A stretch of 40,227 nt of DNA. Source: Arenimonas sp. GDDSR-1. Its GTDB lineage: Bacteria > Pseudomonadota > Gammaproteobacteria > Xanthomonadales > Xanthomonadaceae. Each line of letters starts with the position of its first letter. Positions within the stretch are counted from its first letter, which is position 1. Of the stretch, positions 26,163-36,942 are shown in pieces. Made by a program: the position numbers and the translations under genes. The stretch is taken from NCBI RefSeq assembly GCF_025980345.1, contig NZ_JAPDUI010000007.1, forward strand, positions 1 to 40,227, read 5' to 3'. The notes under the pieces were generated by a model. It worked only from the letters and a program-made list of their open reading frames with translations, did no database searches and was not told the DNA's origin.

Positions 26163-28484
26163 GTGGCCAGAAGCACCGCAAAAAACGCATCCACGCCGGA
26201 CCAGCAACGCCAGAAGTTGTGGAAAGAACTGGCCTTGGTGGCCATCGCGCCGATTCTTCTCTATCTCTTGGCCAGTCTGGTCACCTATTCCACGCAGGAT
26301 CCAGGCTGGTCGCGAACCGGCAGTCTGGATGGTTCGGTGCAGAACATCGGCGGTCTGGTCGGGGCCTATCTGGCGGACATCAGCTTCTGGCTGTTCGGCT
26401 ACATGGCCTATACCGTACCGGTGGTGCTGACCGGCGTGGCGTACATCGGCCTGTTCGGTTTGGACAGCGATGGCGACGGCCGTGTCGATTTCGGGCCGGC
26501 ATTGCGTCTGCTCGGAATCGTCGGCTTTCTGGTCAGCGGCACCGGCCTGTGCCACATGATCGGAGGCCCTGCACCGGCGTTGCCGGCACAGTCGGGCGGC
26601 TTCATCGGCGACATGGTCGGCCGAAGCATGGGCATGCTGTTCGGCGGCATGGGCGGCAATCTGTTCCTGCTGACGGTTTTCCTGCTGTCGGTCACATTGG
26701 CCACCGGATTGTCCTGGTTCGCGGTCATGGACTGGATCGGTGCCGGGGTGCTGGCGCTGATCGGCCGTTTCTCCGCCAAGACCGATCAGGCGGCGGAGTG
26801 GAGCCGCACCCGCGCCATCCGTTCCGAACGCGAAGAAGTCCGCAAAACCGAAACCGAGCGCCGCGCCAAGCGCGAACCGATCAAAATCGCCGCCCCGGCA
26901 CCGACCCTGGTCGAAAAAAGCGACCGTGCAGAACGCGAACAGCAGATCCCGCTGTTCAACGCCGGCGGCGTCAGTGAAATTCCGCCGCTGTCGCTGCTGG
27001 ATGATCCGAAGCCGCAGGCCAAGGGCTACTCCGAAGAAACCCTGGAAACGCTGTCGCGCCAGATCGAATTCAAACTCAAGGATTTCCGCATCGACGTGCA
27101 GGTGGTCGGGGCCTATCCGGGTCCGGTGGTCACCCGCTTCGAAATGGAACCGGCGCCGGGCGTAAAGGGCAGCCAGATTTCCTCGCTCGACAAGGACATC
27201 GCACGCGGCCTGTCGGTGAAATCGGTCCGTGTGGTCGATGTCATTCCGGGCAAATCGGTGGTCGGTCTGGAAATTCCGAATACCCAGCGTGAAATGATCT
27301 ATCTGTCGGAACTGCTGCGTTCGAAAGAGTACGACAAATCCAACAGTCCGCTGACCATCGCGCTCGGCAAGGACATCGGCGGCCGTCCGAGCGTGGCCGA
27401 CCTGGCACGCATGCCGCATCTGCTGGTGGCCGGCACCACCGGTTCCGGCAAGTCGGTGGCGGTCAATGCCATGGTGCTCAGCCTGCTGTACAAAGCCAGC
27501 GCCAAAGATGTGCGCATGCTGATGATCGATCCGAAAATGCTCGAGCTGTCGGTCTACCAGGGCATTCCGCATCTGCTGGCACCGGTGGTGACCGACATGA
27601 AGGAAGCCGCCAACGGGCTGCGCTGGTGCGTGGCCGAAATGGAGCGCCGCTACAAGCTGATGAGCGCGGTCGGCGTGCGCAACCTGGCCGGATTCAACCG
27701 CAAGGTTCAGGATGCCATCGACGCCGGCCAGCCGATCATGGATCCGTTGTTCAAACCCAACCCCGAGCTCGGCATCGAGGCGCGTCCGCTTGAAGCCTTG
27801 CCCTATATCGTGGTCATCATCGATGAATTCGCCGACATGATGATGATCGTCGGCAAGAAGGTCGAAGAACTGATCGCCCGTCTGGCGCAGAAGGCGCGGG
27901 CTTCGGGCATCCATCTGATTCTTGCTACCCAGCGCCCCTCGGTCGACGTCATTACCGGTCTGATCAAGGCCAACATCCCGACCCGTGTTGCGTTCCAGGT
28001 GTCCAGCAAGATCGACTCACGCACCATTCTCGACCAAAGCGGCGCCGAGACCCTGCTGGGCCACGGCGACATGCTGTACATGCCGCCCGGAACCTCGCTG
28101 CCGGAACGCATCCACGGCGCCTTCGTCAGCGACGAGGAAGTGCACCGCGTGGTTGAGCATCTCAAACAGCACGGCAGCGGTACCGAATACATTCCCGGCG
28201 TGCTCGAGGAAGTGCAGATGATGGGTGACGGCGTGGTGGTCGGCGCCACCGGTCTGCCGGAGGCCAGCAGCAGCGGTGACGAGTCCGATCCCTTGTACGA
28301 CGAAGCCGTCAAGATCGTCACCGAGTCCCGCCGAGCCTCGATCTCCGGGGTCCAGCGCCGTCTGAAGATCGGCTATAACCGGGCTGCGCGTCTGGTCGAA
28401 GCCATGGAAGCGGCCGGCGTGGTATCCAAGCCGGAACACAACGGCGACCGTTCGGTTCTCGCGCCGCCACCGGTCAAGAGTTGA
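26163..28484 (+). CDS. ftsK: DNA translocase FtsK
   Basis: A septum-located double-stranded DNA pump that aligns dif sites for XerCD and coordinates chromosome segregation with division. It has 773 aa from the GTG at 26163 (VARSTAKN); a TTG 6 bases earlier is also possible, and neither has a strong ribosome site. There are four membrane helices in the first 200 residues (about 24-43, 72-100, 115-132 and 165-200). A short linker, much shorter than the roughly 600 residues of E. coli FtsK, is followed by the motor with Walker [13 protein letters not shown] near residue 425 and Walker [15 protein letters not shown]. The gamma winged-helix ([20 protein letters not shown]) reads KOPS. lolA follows after 1 base. 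Confidence 0.97.
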   Translation: MARSTAKNASTPDQQRQKLWKELALVAIAPILLYLLASLVTYSTQDPGWSRTGSLDGSVQNIGGLVGAYLADISFWLFGYMAYTVPVVLTGVAYIGLFGLDSDGDGRVDFGPALRLLGIVGFLVSGTGLCHMIGGPAPALPAQSGGFIGDMVGRSMGMLFGGMGGNLFLLTVFLLSVTLATGLSWFAVMDWIGAGVLALIGRFSAKTDQAAEWSRTRAIRSEREEVRKTETERRAKREPIKIAAPAPTLVEKSDRAEREQQIPLFNAGGVSEIPPLSLLDDPKPQAKGYSEETLETLSRQIEFKLKDFRIDVQVVGAYPGPVVTRFEMEPAPGVKGSQISSLDKDIARGLSVKSVRVVDVIPGKSVVGLEIPNTQREMIYLSELLRSKEYDKSNSPLTIALGKDIGGRPSVADLARMPHLLVAGTTGSGKSVAVNAMVLSLLYKASAKDVRMLMIDPKMLELSVYQGIPHLLAPVVTDMKEAANGLRWCVAEMERRYKLMSAVGVRNLAGFNRKVQDAIDAGQPIMDPLFKPNPELGIEARPLEALPYIVVIIDEFADMMMIVGKKVEELIARLAQKARASGIHLILATQRPSVDVITGLIKANIPTRVAFQVSSKIDSRTILDQSGAETLLGHGDMLYMPPGTSLPERIHGAFVSDEEVHRVVEHLKQHGSGTEYIPGVLEEVQMMGDGVVVGATGLPEASSSGDESDPLYDEAVKIVTESRRASISGVQRRLKIGYNRAARLVEAMEAAGVVSKPEHNGDRSVLAPPPVKS

Positions 28485-28485
28485 C

Positions 28486-29100
28486 ATGCGCAGGCATCTG
28501 TTCGTCCTCATGCTGATGGCAATTGCATCGCCCCTGCAGGCGCAGACCGCACGCCAGCAGTTCGATGCCTTCGCCCGCGGCCTGCAGACCGCCTCGGCCG
28601 CTTTTCAGCAGGTCGTGACCGGTCCGAACGGCGAGAAGGTGCAGACGGCGCAAGGCCGGCTGCAGATGAAATCGCCCAACCGGTTCCGCTGGGAATACAG
28701 CAAACCCGATGTACAGTTGATTGTGGCCGATGGCCGCAAGATCTGGGTTTACGAACCGGATCTGAAGCAGGTCACGGTCAAACCGCAGGATGCGCTCAAC
28801 CAGGACAGCCCACTCAGCGTGCTGTCTTCGCCGGCCGCCTTGGATCGCTTTTACACGGCCAGTGAATTGCCGGAAAAACAGGGCCTGCGTTGGCTGCAGT
28901 TGCTGCCGAAGCGGCCGGACAGTTCGCCCTTCGACAAGGCCTGGCTCGGTTTTGACGGCAACGGCCTGCGCAGCATGCGTCTGTTTGACAATCTTGGCCA
29001 GGTCTCCGAATTCACTTTCGGCACTTGGACGCGCAATGCCGCCATCGGCGAGGAACGCTTCCGGTTCACCGTTCCCAAAAACGTCGATATCGTCGAATGA
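28486..29100 (+). CDS. lolA: outer-membrane lipoprotein carrier protein LolA
   Basis: A periplasmic chaperone that ferries lipoproteins from LolCDE to LolB, 204 aa. A signal peptide (MRRHLFVLMLMAIASPLQAQ) is followed by the LolA barrel: FDAFARGLQTASAAFQQVV, GRLQMKSPNRFRWEYSKP, VADGRKIWVYEPDLKQVTVK, and a late SEFTFGTWTRNA. The order ftsK-lolA-rarA is the same as in E. coli. The gaps to neighbours are one base on each side, so coupled translation is likely. Confidence 0.95.
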   Translation: MRRHLFVLMLMAIASPLQAQTARQQFDAFARGLQTASAAFQQVVTGPNGEKVQTAQGRLQMKSPNRFRWEYSKPDVQLIVADGRKIWVYEPDLKQVTVKPQDALNQDSPLSVLSSPAALDRFYTASELPEKQGLRWLQLLPKRPDSSPFDKAWLGFDGNGLRSMRLFDNLGQVSEFTFGTWTRNAAIGEERFRFTVPKNVDIVE

Positions 29101-29101
29101 C

Positions 29102-30415
29102 ATGAGCGACCTGTTCGCCAAGTCGGCACTGCAACCGCTGGCCGAACGCATGCGTCCCCGGCGTCTGTCCGACATGGTGGGCCAGAACCGACTGCTGTCC
29201 GAAGACGCGGCGCTCCGCAAAGCCATCGAGTCCGGCCGCATTCATTCCATGATTCTCTGGGGGCCGCCTGGCTGCGGCAAGACCACGCTGGCGCTGCTCG
29301 TCGCGCAATATGCCAAGGCCCGTTTCATCTCGATTTCAGCGGTGATGTCCGGATTGCCGGAGGTACGGAAAGTGCTTGCCGAAGCCGAACAGCATTTCCT
29401 GCGCGGCGAAGCCACCGTGCTGTTCGTCGACGAGGTGCACCGTTTCAACAAGGTCCAGCAGGACGCCTTCCTGCCCTACATCGAGAAAGGCAGCATTGTA
29501 TTCATCGGCGCCACTACCGAGAATCCGAGTTTCGAGCTCAATTCGGCCCTGCTGTCGCGTTGCCGCGTGCATGTGATGGATGCTGTTTCGGTCGAGGCGA
29601 TTGAAAGTGCCCTGCGGTCGGCTCTGGCTGACCGTGAACACGGACTCGCCGATGCTGCCGTTGTTTCCGACAGCCAGCTGCGCAGCATCGCGCAGGCCGC
29701 GGATGGCGATGTGCGGCGGGCCTTGACCTTGCTGGAAATCGCGGCGGAAGTCGCCGGCACGGGGCAGGGCGAGATCACCGATGCCGTCTTGCAGCAGGTG
29801 TTGGCCGACCGTACCCGCCGCTTCGACAAGGGCGGCGACCAGTTCTACGACCAGATCTCGGCACTGCACAAGTCGGTACGGAATTCGAACCCGGATGCGG
29901 CTCTGTACTGGTTTACCCGCATGATCGACGGCGGTTGCGATCCGGGTTACGTGGCCCGCCGCTTGACCCGCATGGCGGTCGAAGACATCGGTCTGGCCGA
30001 TCCGCGAGCGCTCGGCATCGCCCTGCAGGCCTGGGATGCCTTTGACCGCCTCGGGGCGCCCGAGGGCGAGCTGGCCTTGGCCGAATGCGTGCTGTATCTC
30101 TCGGTGGCGGCGAAGTCCAATGCCGCCTACATGGCCTACAACCGGGCCAGGCGCGAAGTTCAGGAGACCGGCAGCCTGGATGTGCCGCTGCATTTCCGCA
30201 ACGCCCCGACCCGGCTGATGAAGGAGCTGGGTTACGGCAAGGACTATTCCTATGATCCGGATGTGGAAGGCGGGATTGACTATGCCCAAACCGGATTCCC
30301 CGACGCCTTGGGTGAAAAAGTCTACTACCAGCCGGTGGCACAGGGTGCCGAACTCAAGATCGCAGAAAAGCTGGAGCGCATCCGGGCCCTGCGAAAGACC
30401 CACGCGCCGCGCTAA
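29102..30415 (+). CDS. rarA: replication-associated recombination protein RarA (MgsA)
   Basis: A AAA+ ATPase of the clamp-loader-like group that acts at stalled replication forks, 437 aa. The start MSDLFAKSALQPLAERMRPR is conserved; the longer in-frame reading from 28790 overlaps lolA. It has Walker A WGPPGCGKTTLA, Walker B VLFVDEVHRFNK, sensor 1 FIGATTENPSFELN with LLSRCRVH, sensor 2 GDVRRALTLLE, and the RarA tetramerisation domain with SALHKSVRNSNPDAALYW and YPD-type motifs toward the end. It follows lolA after one base and precedes serS by 102 bases. Confidence 0.96.
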   Translation: MSDLFAKSALQPLAERMRPRRLSDMVGQNRLLSEDAALRKAIESGRIHSMILWGPPGCGKTTLALLVAQYAKARFISISAVMSGLPEVRKVLAEAEQHFLRGEATVLFVDEVHRFNKVQQDAFLPYIEKGSIVFIGATTENPSFELNSALLSRCRVHVMDAVSVEAIESALRSALADREHGLADAAVVSDSQLRSIAQAADGDVRRALTLLEIAAEVAGTGQGEITDAVLQQVLADRTRRFDKGGDQFYDQISALHKSVRNSNPDAALYWFTRMIDGGCDPGYVARRLTRMAVEDIGLADPRALGIALQAWDAFDRLGAPEGELALAECVLYLSVAAKSNAAYMAYNRARREVQETGSLDVPLHFRNAPTRLMKELGYGKDYSYDPDVEGGIDYAQTGFPDALGEKVYYQPVAQGAELKIAEKLERIRALRKTHAPR

Positions 30416-30481
30416 AATCCCCGTGTTAACGCGGTCTGGAAGCAATAAATGCCTTGCTGGGCAAAGCGTTCGGCGCGATAA

Positions 30482-31798
<1,317 letters not shown>

Positions 31799-31910
31799 CC
31801 CCCGAAAAATTCTTGTGGCGCCGGGATGGAAAAGGCGCAGAATGCCCTTGTCGATGTACCGCACGGCCGGGGATGCGGAATTCAAACTCTCTCTGAATGC
31901 ATCGACCGGA
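31799..31910. other. serS to terminator gap, no gene seen
   Basis: 112 bases with no convincing coding potential. Together with the two terminators below and the 124-base stretch 31970-32093, this makes a 295-base interval between serS and the orphan membrane-protein gene. A weak CCTGCC...GGCAGG inverted repeat (about 32030-32060) is the only other structure noticed. Confidence 0.5.
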
Positions 31911-31938
31911 AAAGCCTGACAGGATGTCGGGCTTTTTC
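31911..31938 (+). terminator. rho-independent terminator downstream of serS
   Basis: AAAGCCTGACA / TGTCGGGCTTT forms an 11-bp stem with one G-T pair and a GGA loop, ending in a five-T run. It lies about 112 bases after the serS stop. Confidence 0.8.
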
Positions 31939-31942
31939 GTGC

Positions 31943-31969
31943 AAAAAAAACGCCAGACAGGGTCTGGCG
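31943..31969 (-). terminator. rho-independent terminator for the minus strand
   Basis: On the minus strand CGCCAGAC / GTCTGGCG, a perfect 8-bp stem with a 3-base loop, runs into eight T residues. It would end transcription coming from the orphan membrane-protein gene and the tRNA upstream of it. It sits back to back with the serS terminator. Confidence 0.85.
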
Positions 31970-32093
31970 GGGCATGTAATGACCTAAATGGAGATAAATC
32001 TACAAGAGAGAGTCCGTACAGTATGGGGCAACCTGCCTGAACCGATGCTGATGGCGGCAGGCTGAGGCTGAATCGGCGTTGAATGCCCTGGTT

Positions 32094-32543
32094 TCAGCGC
32101 AGATGTTCATCATCCCATCCGGCATTTTCCCTGCGGCGATCGGTCATTCTGCGGCGATCCGGCGCTTTGATGTCATTTTCCATGCGGAATGAGTTCCGAC
32201 GATCGCTATCCTTGCGGCGCTGCCCTTTGCGGCCATCGATGATCGGACGGTAATGGCATTCACAGGTTTTTGAACCGCAATCAGCCAAGGGCAGGGGCGT
32301 GCAATCGCCTGCAGGCATCCGGATACGGTCGTGATTACGGGCGAAATTGCAGGCCGTGCTGAAGTTCGGCGCCATGAACTCCCAGGCCACTACGGACTTA
32401 ATTCCGGTATATCGCGAGGGATTGGCGACCTTGGCGGGTATATCGGCCAAGGTTAGCCGCCCGGTCGATTTCGCGGCGGGTTTACGGAAATAATATACCG
32501 CCGCTGCTGCGGCGACGAGGAAAAGGAGCAGGCCGATCCACAT
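32094..32543 (-). CDS. small membrane-anchored protein with Cys cluster and Arg/Asp-rich tail
   Basis: A 149-aa protein not assigned to a named family. An N-terminal transmembrane helix (residues 2-18, WIGLLLFLVAAAAAVYY) with positive residues after it suggests a bitopic protein with a cytosolic C-terminus. A central Cys set (C65, C81, C89, C94, C96, with His97) includes the tight CECH, a possible metal site. The tail has two similar arginine-rich blocks, RRKDSDRRNSFR and RRRMTDRRREN. A strong GGAGG 6 bases before the ATG fixes the start at 32543. From memory the ACxxA, LPLxxC, CxCxY and DRR pattern recurs in uncharacterised proteobacterial proteins. The gene starts 31 bases after the tRNA-Ser 3' end on the same strand and ends before a strong terminator. 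Confidence 0.75.
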   Translation of the reverse strand: MWIGLLLFLVAAAAAVYYFRKPAAKSTGRLTLADIPAKVANPSRYTGIKSVVAWEFMAPNFSTACNFARNHDRIRMPAGDCTPLPLADCGSKTCECHYRPIIDGRKGQRRKDSDRRNSFRMENDIKAPDRRRMTDRRRENAGWDDEHLR

Positions 32544-32574
32544 GAATGCCTCCGTAAGGTTGGCATGGCAGAGT

Positions 32575-32664
32575 TGGCGGAGAGAGTGGGATTCGAACCC
32601 ACGGTGGGCTTGCACCCACGGCAGTTTTCAAGACTGCTGCCTTAAACCGCTCGGCCATCTCTCC
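32575..32664 (-). tRNA. tRNA-Ser (anticodon UGA)
   Basis: On the minus strand a 90-base cloverleaf starts GGAGAGATGGCCGAG and ends in CTCTCCGCCA, with the CCA encoded. The 7-bp acceptor stem, the D arm, the anticodon stem GCAGT/ACTGC with loop CTTGAAA (anticodon TGA at 32628-32630), a long class II variable arm and the T loop GTTCGAATC are all readable. It decodes UCA (and UCG by wobble). A -10-like TAAAAT lies at 32673-32678, about 9 bases before the mature 5' end. Confidence 0.97.
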
Positions 32665-32700
32665 GTTTCGTCATTTTAAACCCAATTCCCCGCTGCGGGG

Positions 32701-33363
32701 TCATTCGCCGAGCTTGAATTCAACCGGAATCAATAGTTCCGAATCGGTCGGAACCCCGTTTACCACTCTGGCGCTGAATTTCCATTGCATGACCGCTTCC
32801 CTTGCGGCCCTGTCGAGTTCGCGGGAGCCGCTGGATTTTTCAATGCGGATCCGGTCCGGGCGTCCGGCGGCATCAACCAGAACGCCCAACATGACCGTGC
32901 CGCTGTCATTGTTTCGCAGGGCGGCCGGCGGATATTTGGGTGCAACCCGTTCAAGAACCCCGGCTTCGTGGTTGCCGGCCACTGATTGCGGGGCGGTTTC
33001 GGAAGCGTCCGCCGTCTTGTCCTGACCGGGTTCTCCAGCCGGCTCGGGCGAGACTGCCGGCGACGCCACGGCCCGCCTTGCCCGAGGATTCGGCATGTCG
33101 GTGATGCTGCCGGACAAGCCTCCCGGCGCGCTCAACGGAGCCGAGTTTTCGGCGGTTGCGCTGTCATCGTTGCTGAAATACGCATGGTAGACCAGCCGGC
33201 TGCATTGCCATGGCACGGAAATCAGCAAGCCGATCAGCAAGGCCCTGAGAAAAAGACTGCGCGGGCTGTGCGTCTCCAGCCAGTGCACCAGCCGCGGCCA
33301 GTAATCCTGCCGAGTATTCCGTGCAAAGTCGGTGCAGTGCTGCTTGAGAGTCTGGTAATTCAT
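32701..33363 (-). CDS. TonB-family energy-transducer-like protein
   Basis: A 220-aa protein with the TonB layout: a cytosolic basic N-terminus of about 35 residues, one transmembrane helix at about 38-52 (LFLRALLIGLLISVPW), a disordered Pro/Ala/Ser-rich stretch (60-130) and a TonB C-terminal domain (about 135-218): VAPKYPPAALRNNDSGTVML, DAAGRPDRIRIEKSSGSREL, REAVMQWKFSARVVNG, LLIPVEF. No exbB or exbD is nearby. The helix lacks the S-H motif typical of TonB at the ExbB contact, and the linker lacks long Glu-Pro/Lys-Pro runs, so it may transduce energy poorly or serve another role. A -10 TATAAT and GGAGG precede it. Confidence 0.85.
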   Translation of the reverse strand: MNYQTLKQHCTDFARNTRQDYWPRLVHWLETHSPRSLFLRALLIGLLISVPWQCSRLVYHAYFSNDDSATAENSAPLSAPGGLSGSITDMPNPRARRAVASPAVSPEPAGEPGQDKTADASETAPQSVAGNHEAGVLERVAPKYPPAALRNNDSGTVMLGVLVDAAGRPDRIRIEKSSGSRELDRAAREAVMQWKFSARVVNGVPTDSELLIPVEFKLGE

Positions 33364-33389
33364 GGCGGCATCGGCGGCGGTCAGCCTCC

Positions 33390-33407
33390 ATTATAGGAAA
33401 ATTCCTA
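33390..33407 (-). promoter_or_regulatory. TATAAT -10 and overlapping 14-bp palindrome before the TonB-family gene
   Basis: On the minus strand a perfect TATAAT (33395-33390) lies about 27 bases before the TonB-family ATG. The palindrome TAGGAA-AA-TTCCTA (33394-33407) overlaps the first base of the -10 and the spacer, an ideal place for a repressor. It is in the 129-base gap shared with the divergent response-regulator gene. Confidence 0.5.
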
Positions 33408-33492
33408 AGCTCAATGCAGAATTTCACCGATTCCCGCAGCCGTCCGCCCTTCTTATGCTGAAGTCTCAATTCGCAGATAGGGGAGCAATGGC

Positions 33493-34131
33493 ATGATTTC
33501 GGTTTTTATCGTGGATGACCACGCACTGGTCCGGTCCGGTTATCGTCTGATTCTTCAGCAACACCTGGATATGCAGGTGGTCGGTGAAGCGGAAAGCGGC
33601 GAAGAGGGGCTCCAGAAAATCAGGGCCTGCCGGCCTGATGTCGTGCTTTGCGATCTTCACATGCCCGGCCTGAGCGGGCTTGAAATCACCGAGCGTCTGA
33701 ACCGGGGTTCGGCAAGCACGAAGATCATCATCGTGTCGGTTCAGTTGGAAGGGCCGATGCCCAAGCGCCTTCTTGATGCCGGCGCCAGCGGCTATCTGGG
33801 CAAGGCCTGCGATGCCGAAGAGCTGGTGCGCGCCATACGCGATGTGGCCCGCGGCAAACGCTATCTGGCCAACACACTGGCCCAGAAAATGGCGTTCGAA
33901 GGGCAGAACAACTCCCCCTTCGAACGTCTGAGTGCCCGTGAAATTGAAATATCGCTGCTGTTCTGCCAGGGCTGGCGTGCCGAGGACATGGCACGCAAAC
34001 TCTGTGTCAGCTCGAAAACCATCGCGACCCACAAATACCGCATTCTCGAAAAGCTCGGCATCCAGGATACGATTGCGCTGGCCCGGCTGGCCGCACAATA
34101 CGGCATCACCGAGCCCACGCTGCAGGTTTAG
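33493..34131 (+). CDS. UvrY/GacA-like two-component response regulator
   Basis: A 212-aa NarL/LuxR-type regulator. The receiver domain (1-120) has acidic residues D8 and D9 in [10 protein letters not shown], phospho-acceptor D54 in [13 protein letters not shown] and K104 in GYLGK. The LuxR-type helix-turn-helix (about 148-205) reads [40 protein letters not shown]. Overall wording is close to E. coli UvrY and GacA, which activate CsrB/RsmZ-type small RNAs in the BarA/GacS pathway. The usual neighbour uvrC is not here and no histidine kinase is in the window. GGGAG lies 7 bases before the ATG. The 3' end overlaps the rne stop. Confidence 0.88.
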   Translation: MISVFIVDDHALVRSGYRLILQQHLDMQVVGEAESGEEGLQKIRACRPDVVLCDLHMPGLSGLEITERLNRGSASTKIIIVSVQLEGPMPKRLLDAGASGYLGKACDAEELVRAIRDVARGKRYLANTLAQKMAFEGQNNSPFERLSAREIEISLLFCQGWRAEDMARKLCVSSKTIATHKYRILEKLGIQDTIALARLAAQYGITEPTLQV

Positions 34132-36833
34132 TCTTCCTTGCTTTCCGGGCTGATCCGAACGGTGAAGTCGAAACCGCTGCTCGGCGCATTGGGCATCGAG
34201 AACGACGGCGGAGCCACCGGCACGTAGCCGGTCTGCTTCGGTTTCGGTTCGACGAATTCAGGCTGGACCGGTTTGAGCGTTTCCGGCTCCGGTATCGGGG
34301 CGCTAGCCACTGGCTCCGGAATCACTTCAACGGGCAGGGGCGGCGGCACAGGTGCTGCGGCAGGAACCGCCAAGGCTTCCGTCTGACTTGATTCCTGCAC
34401 CGGCGCAGCGGGAGCGATCTCGGTGATGGGTTCCAGATCCGTGAAGTCCGATTCGGCAGTAGACACCGGAATGGCGGACACGACCACAGGCGCAGGGCGC
34501 GGTGAAGCCGGCGCCAGCTCGCGCTTTTCCGTTTCGACCGTCACAGGCGCATCGTTTCCTGAAGATTCGGCGGGCGCAAGGTCAAATGCCACATCATCGG
34601 CATCTTCGAAATCCATTTCCGACTGGTCATTGGCGGCATCCAGCGTGCCGGCGGCTTCACCTTCGGGACGGCGGCGGCGGCGGCCACCACGACGGCCGCG
34701 ACGGCGGCGCGGCGTGCCATCGGCCTGCAGCTCGGTGTTGACCGGATTGGCATCGCCTGCGGCAATCATGCCCACGGCATCGGCTGCCGCCTCAACAGAT
34801 TCCTCGGCCTGTCCATTGATGCCCGCAGCGGCGCGTGCGGCGGCTTCAGCGTCGCGTTGCGCGCGTTTTTCGGCCTCCCGGCGCTGGTTTTCGGCGCGTT
34901 GGGCTTCCTTGCGTTCGGCCTCGCGTTTCTGCTGCTCTTCGCGGCGCTGTTTGCGCTGTTCGTCGGCCTGTTTGCGTTCTTCCTCGCTGCGCTCCGGACG
35001 GTTGCCGCGTTGCTGCTTGTTCTGGGAATTGCGCGGGTTTCCGCGGTTTTCTGAACGGTCACGGCGGGCGTTGTCGTTGCGTCGTGCCGGAGCCGGTTCG
35101 GGTTTCTTCGTTTCCGACTCGGCTTCGCCGGTGAAAATCGCCATCAGTTTCCCGAACAAACCGGCTTTCTTGGCGACAGGCGCCTGTTTGGCGGGTTCCT
35201 GTTCCGGAACGCTGGCCTGACGGGGCGGTGCAATCTGAGCCGGTTTGACATGCGTTACGGCCGGCTCAGCAGGTACGTTGAGCTGTGCTTTGGTCAGGGC
35301 ATGCACTTCCAGTTTGCGCGGAACGCCACGCTGGTAGCTCGGCTTGACGGCGTCTTCCGGCTGATCGCCCTCGCGGATGCGAGTGACGTTGAAATGCGGG
35401 GTTTCCAGCGCCTCGTCGGCAACGATGATGATCGGTGCTTCGTGACGGCTTTCGATTTCGACCAATGCCCGGCGTTTTTCATTGAGCAGGTAGTTGGCGA
35501 TCTGCGGCGGTGCCTGGACCAGCACCTGTGCGGTCTTGTCTTTCATCGCCTGTTCTTCGGACAGACGCAGAATCGACAGCGACAGCGATTCGACGCTGCG
35601 CATGCGGCCGTGGCCATCGCAGCGCGGGCAGACGATCTGGCTGGATTCGCCCAGTGACGGACGCAGGCGCTGACGCGACAGTTCGAGAAGGCCGAAGCGG
35701 GAGATCTTGCCGATCTGGACCCGCGCACGGTCGAGTTTCAGGGCCTGCTGCAGACGGTCTTCGACCATGCGCTGGTGCTTGCCGGAACTCATGTCGATGA
35801 AGTCGATCACCACCAGGCCGCCGAGATCGCGCAGACGCATCTGCCGGGCCACTTCTTCGGCGGCTTCCAGATTGGTATTGAGGGCGGTTTCCTCGATGTC
35901 GCCGCCCTTGGTGGCGCGCGAGGAGTTGACGTCGACCGCAGTCAGCGCTTCGGTCTGGTCCAGCACGATGGAGCCGCCGGAGGGCAGACGCACGGTACGC
36001 TCGTAGGCCTGTTCAATCTGCGATTCGATCTGGAACCGGTTGAACAGCGGAATGTCGTCCTTGTACATCTTCAGCTTGCGCAGGTTGTGCGGCATGACCA
36101 GCTGCATGAAGTCCTGGGCCTGCTCGAAGATTTCGTCGGTATCGACCAGCACTTCGCCGATTTCCGGACGCATGTAGTCGCGCAGGGCGCGGATGATCAG
36201 ACGCGATTCCTGGTAAATCAGGAACGGCGAGGGCTTGGACAGCGCGGCCTGGCTGATGGCTTTCCAGACCTGGATGAGGTAGTCGAGATCCCACTGCAGT
36301 TCATCGGCATCGCGGCCCATGCCGGCGGTACGGATGATCACGCCCATGTCGTCCGGAATGTTCAGGGCGTCCATGGTCTGTTTCAGGGCCTGGCGGTCGT
36401 CGCCTTCGATGCGGCGGGAAACGCCGCCGGCGGTCGGCGAGTTCGGCATCAGCACCATGTATCGGCCGGCCAGCGAGATATAGGTGGTCAGTGCGGCGCC
36501 TTTGTTGCCGCGCTCTTCCTTATCGACCTGAACGACCACTTCCTGGCCTTCGCGCAGATATTCCTTCATGCCGGCCTTGTTCGGGTCGACACCGGGGACG
36601 AAATAGTCGCGGGAGATTTCCTTCAGCGGCAGGAAGCCGTGGCGGGGGCCACCGTAATCCACGAACGCCGCCTCGAGGGAGGGCTCCAGCCGGACGATCC
36701 GGCCCTTGTAGATATTCGATTTTTTCTGTTCTTTGGCAGGTTGTTCGATGTCGATGTCATAAAGCTGCTGGCCATCGACAATCGCCACGCGCAGTTCTTC
36801 AGCCTGCGTGGCATTGATTAACATCCGTTTCAT
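34128..36833 (-). CDS. rne: ribonuclease E
   Basis: The main endoribonuclease of mRNA decay and rRNA/tRNA processing and core of the degradosome (EC 3.1.26.12), 901 aa. An S1 domain (about 38-120, [22 protein letters not shown]) precedes the 5'-sensor and catalytic regions. Metal ligands are Asp301 in LTAVDVNSS and Asp344 in [13 protein letters not shown], and the zinc link is Cys402/Cys405 in CPRCDGHGR. These closely match E. coli D303, D346, C404 and C407. The C-terminal 390 residues are disordered, with an Arg/Glu-rich RNA-binding stretch, an [17 protein letters not shown] block and a Pro/Ala-rich tail ending SPESKED. The ATG at 36833 has GAGGA upstream; the frame stays open 37 more codons into the leader, probably by chance. 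Confidence 0.97.
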   Translation of the reverse strand: MKRMLINATQAEELRVAIVDGQQLYDIDIEQPAKEQKKSNIYKGRIVRLEPSLEAAFVDYGGPRHGFLPLKEISRDYFVPGVDPNKAGMKEYLREGQEVVVQVDKEERGNKGAALTTYISLAGRYMVLMPNSPTAGGVSRRIEGDDRQALKQTMDALNIPDDMGVIIRTAGMGRDADELQWDLDYLIQVWKAISQAALSKPSPFLIYQESRLIIRALRDYMRPEIGEVLVDTDEIFEQAQDFMQLVMPHNLRKLKMYKDDIPLFNRFQIESQIEQAYERTVRLPSGGSIVLDQTEALTAVDVNSSRATKGGDIEETALNTNLEAAEEVARQMRLRDLGGLVVIDFIDMSSGKHQRMVEDRLQQALKLDRARVQIGKISRFGLLELSRQRLRPSLGESSQIVCPRCDGHGRMRSVESLSLSILRLSEEQAMKDKTAQVLVQAPPQIANYLLNEKRRALVEIESRHEAPIIIVADEALETPHFNVTRIREGDQPEDAVKPSYQRGVPRKLEVHALTKAQLNVPAEPAVTHVKPAQIAPPRQASVPEQEPAKQAPVAKKAGLFGKLMAIFTGEAESETKKPEPAPARRNDNARRDRSENRGNPRNSQNKQQRGNRPERSEEERKQADEQRKQRREEQQKREAERKEAQRAENQRREAEKRAQRDAEAAARAAAGINGQAEESVEAAADAVGMIAAGDANPVNTELQADGTPRRRRGRRGGRRRRRPEGEAAGTLDAANDQSEMDFEDADDVAFDLAPAESSGNDAPVTVETEKRELAPASPRPAPVVVSAIPVSTAESDFTDLEPITEIAPAAPVQESSQTEALAVPAAAPVPPPLPVEVIPEPVASAPIPEPETLKPVQPEFVEPKPKQTGYVPVAPPSFSMPNAPSSGFDFTVRISPESKED

Positions 36834-36847
36834 TGTAATATCCTCAC

Positions 36848-36942
36848 GCGCTCTACCGTAAGGATCGCCGAGTTCGGCATGCTTCCAAGGCACTTCCGAA
36901 TTGTTCAGCGCTACCAGACCATAAGCGAACTTACGGGAGCGC
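36848..36942 (-). promoter_or_regulatory. structured rne 5' leader, candidate autoregulatory element
   Basis: In the rne transcript the arms GCGCTC-CCGTAAG (36942-36930) and CTTACGG-ta-GAGCGC (36862-36848) can pair as a 13-bp stem with a 2-base bulge, enclosing 67 bases. Inside lies a small hairpin GCCG-AACT-CGGC near 36868-36879. The basal stem ends 2 bases before the rne Shine-Dalgarno. E. coli RNase E represses its own mRNA by binding leader hairpins; whether this one does the same is inference. Confidence 0.5.

Noticed and set aside
26133-27914. 593-codon open frame opposite ftsK
   Set aside because: His/Gln-rich antisense composition typical of shadows; ftsK is complete.
30421-30434. 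Near-palindrome CCGTGTTAACGCGG between rarA and serS
   Set aside because: Has a mismatch, no promoter context and no conserved-site resemblance.
32575-32664. tRNA-Ser as an integration site
   Set aside because: No integrase, direct repeat of the tRNA 3' end or foreign-looking cargo was seen nearby.
32688-32700. CCCCG-CTG-CGGGG hairpin between the TonB-family gene and the tRNA
   Set aside because: Only 5 bp of stem and no immediate T-run on either strand; too weak to call a terminator.
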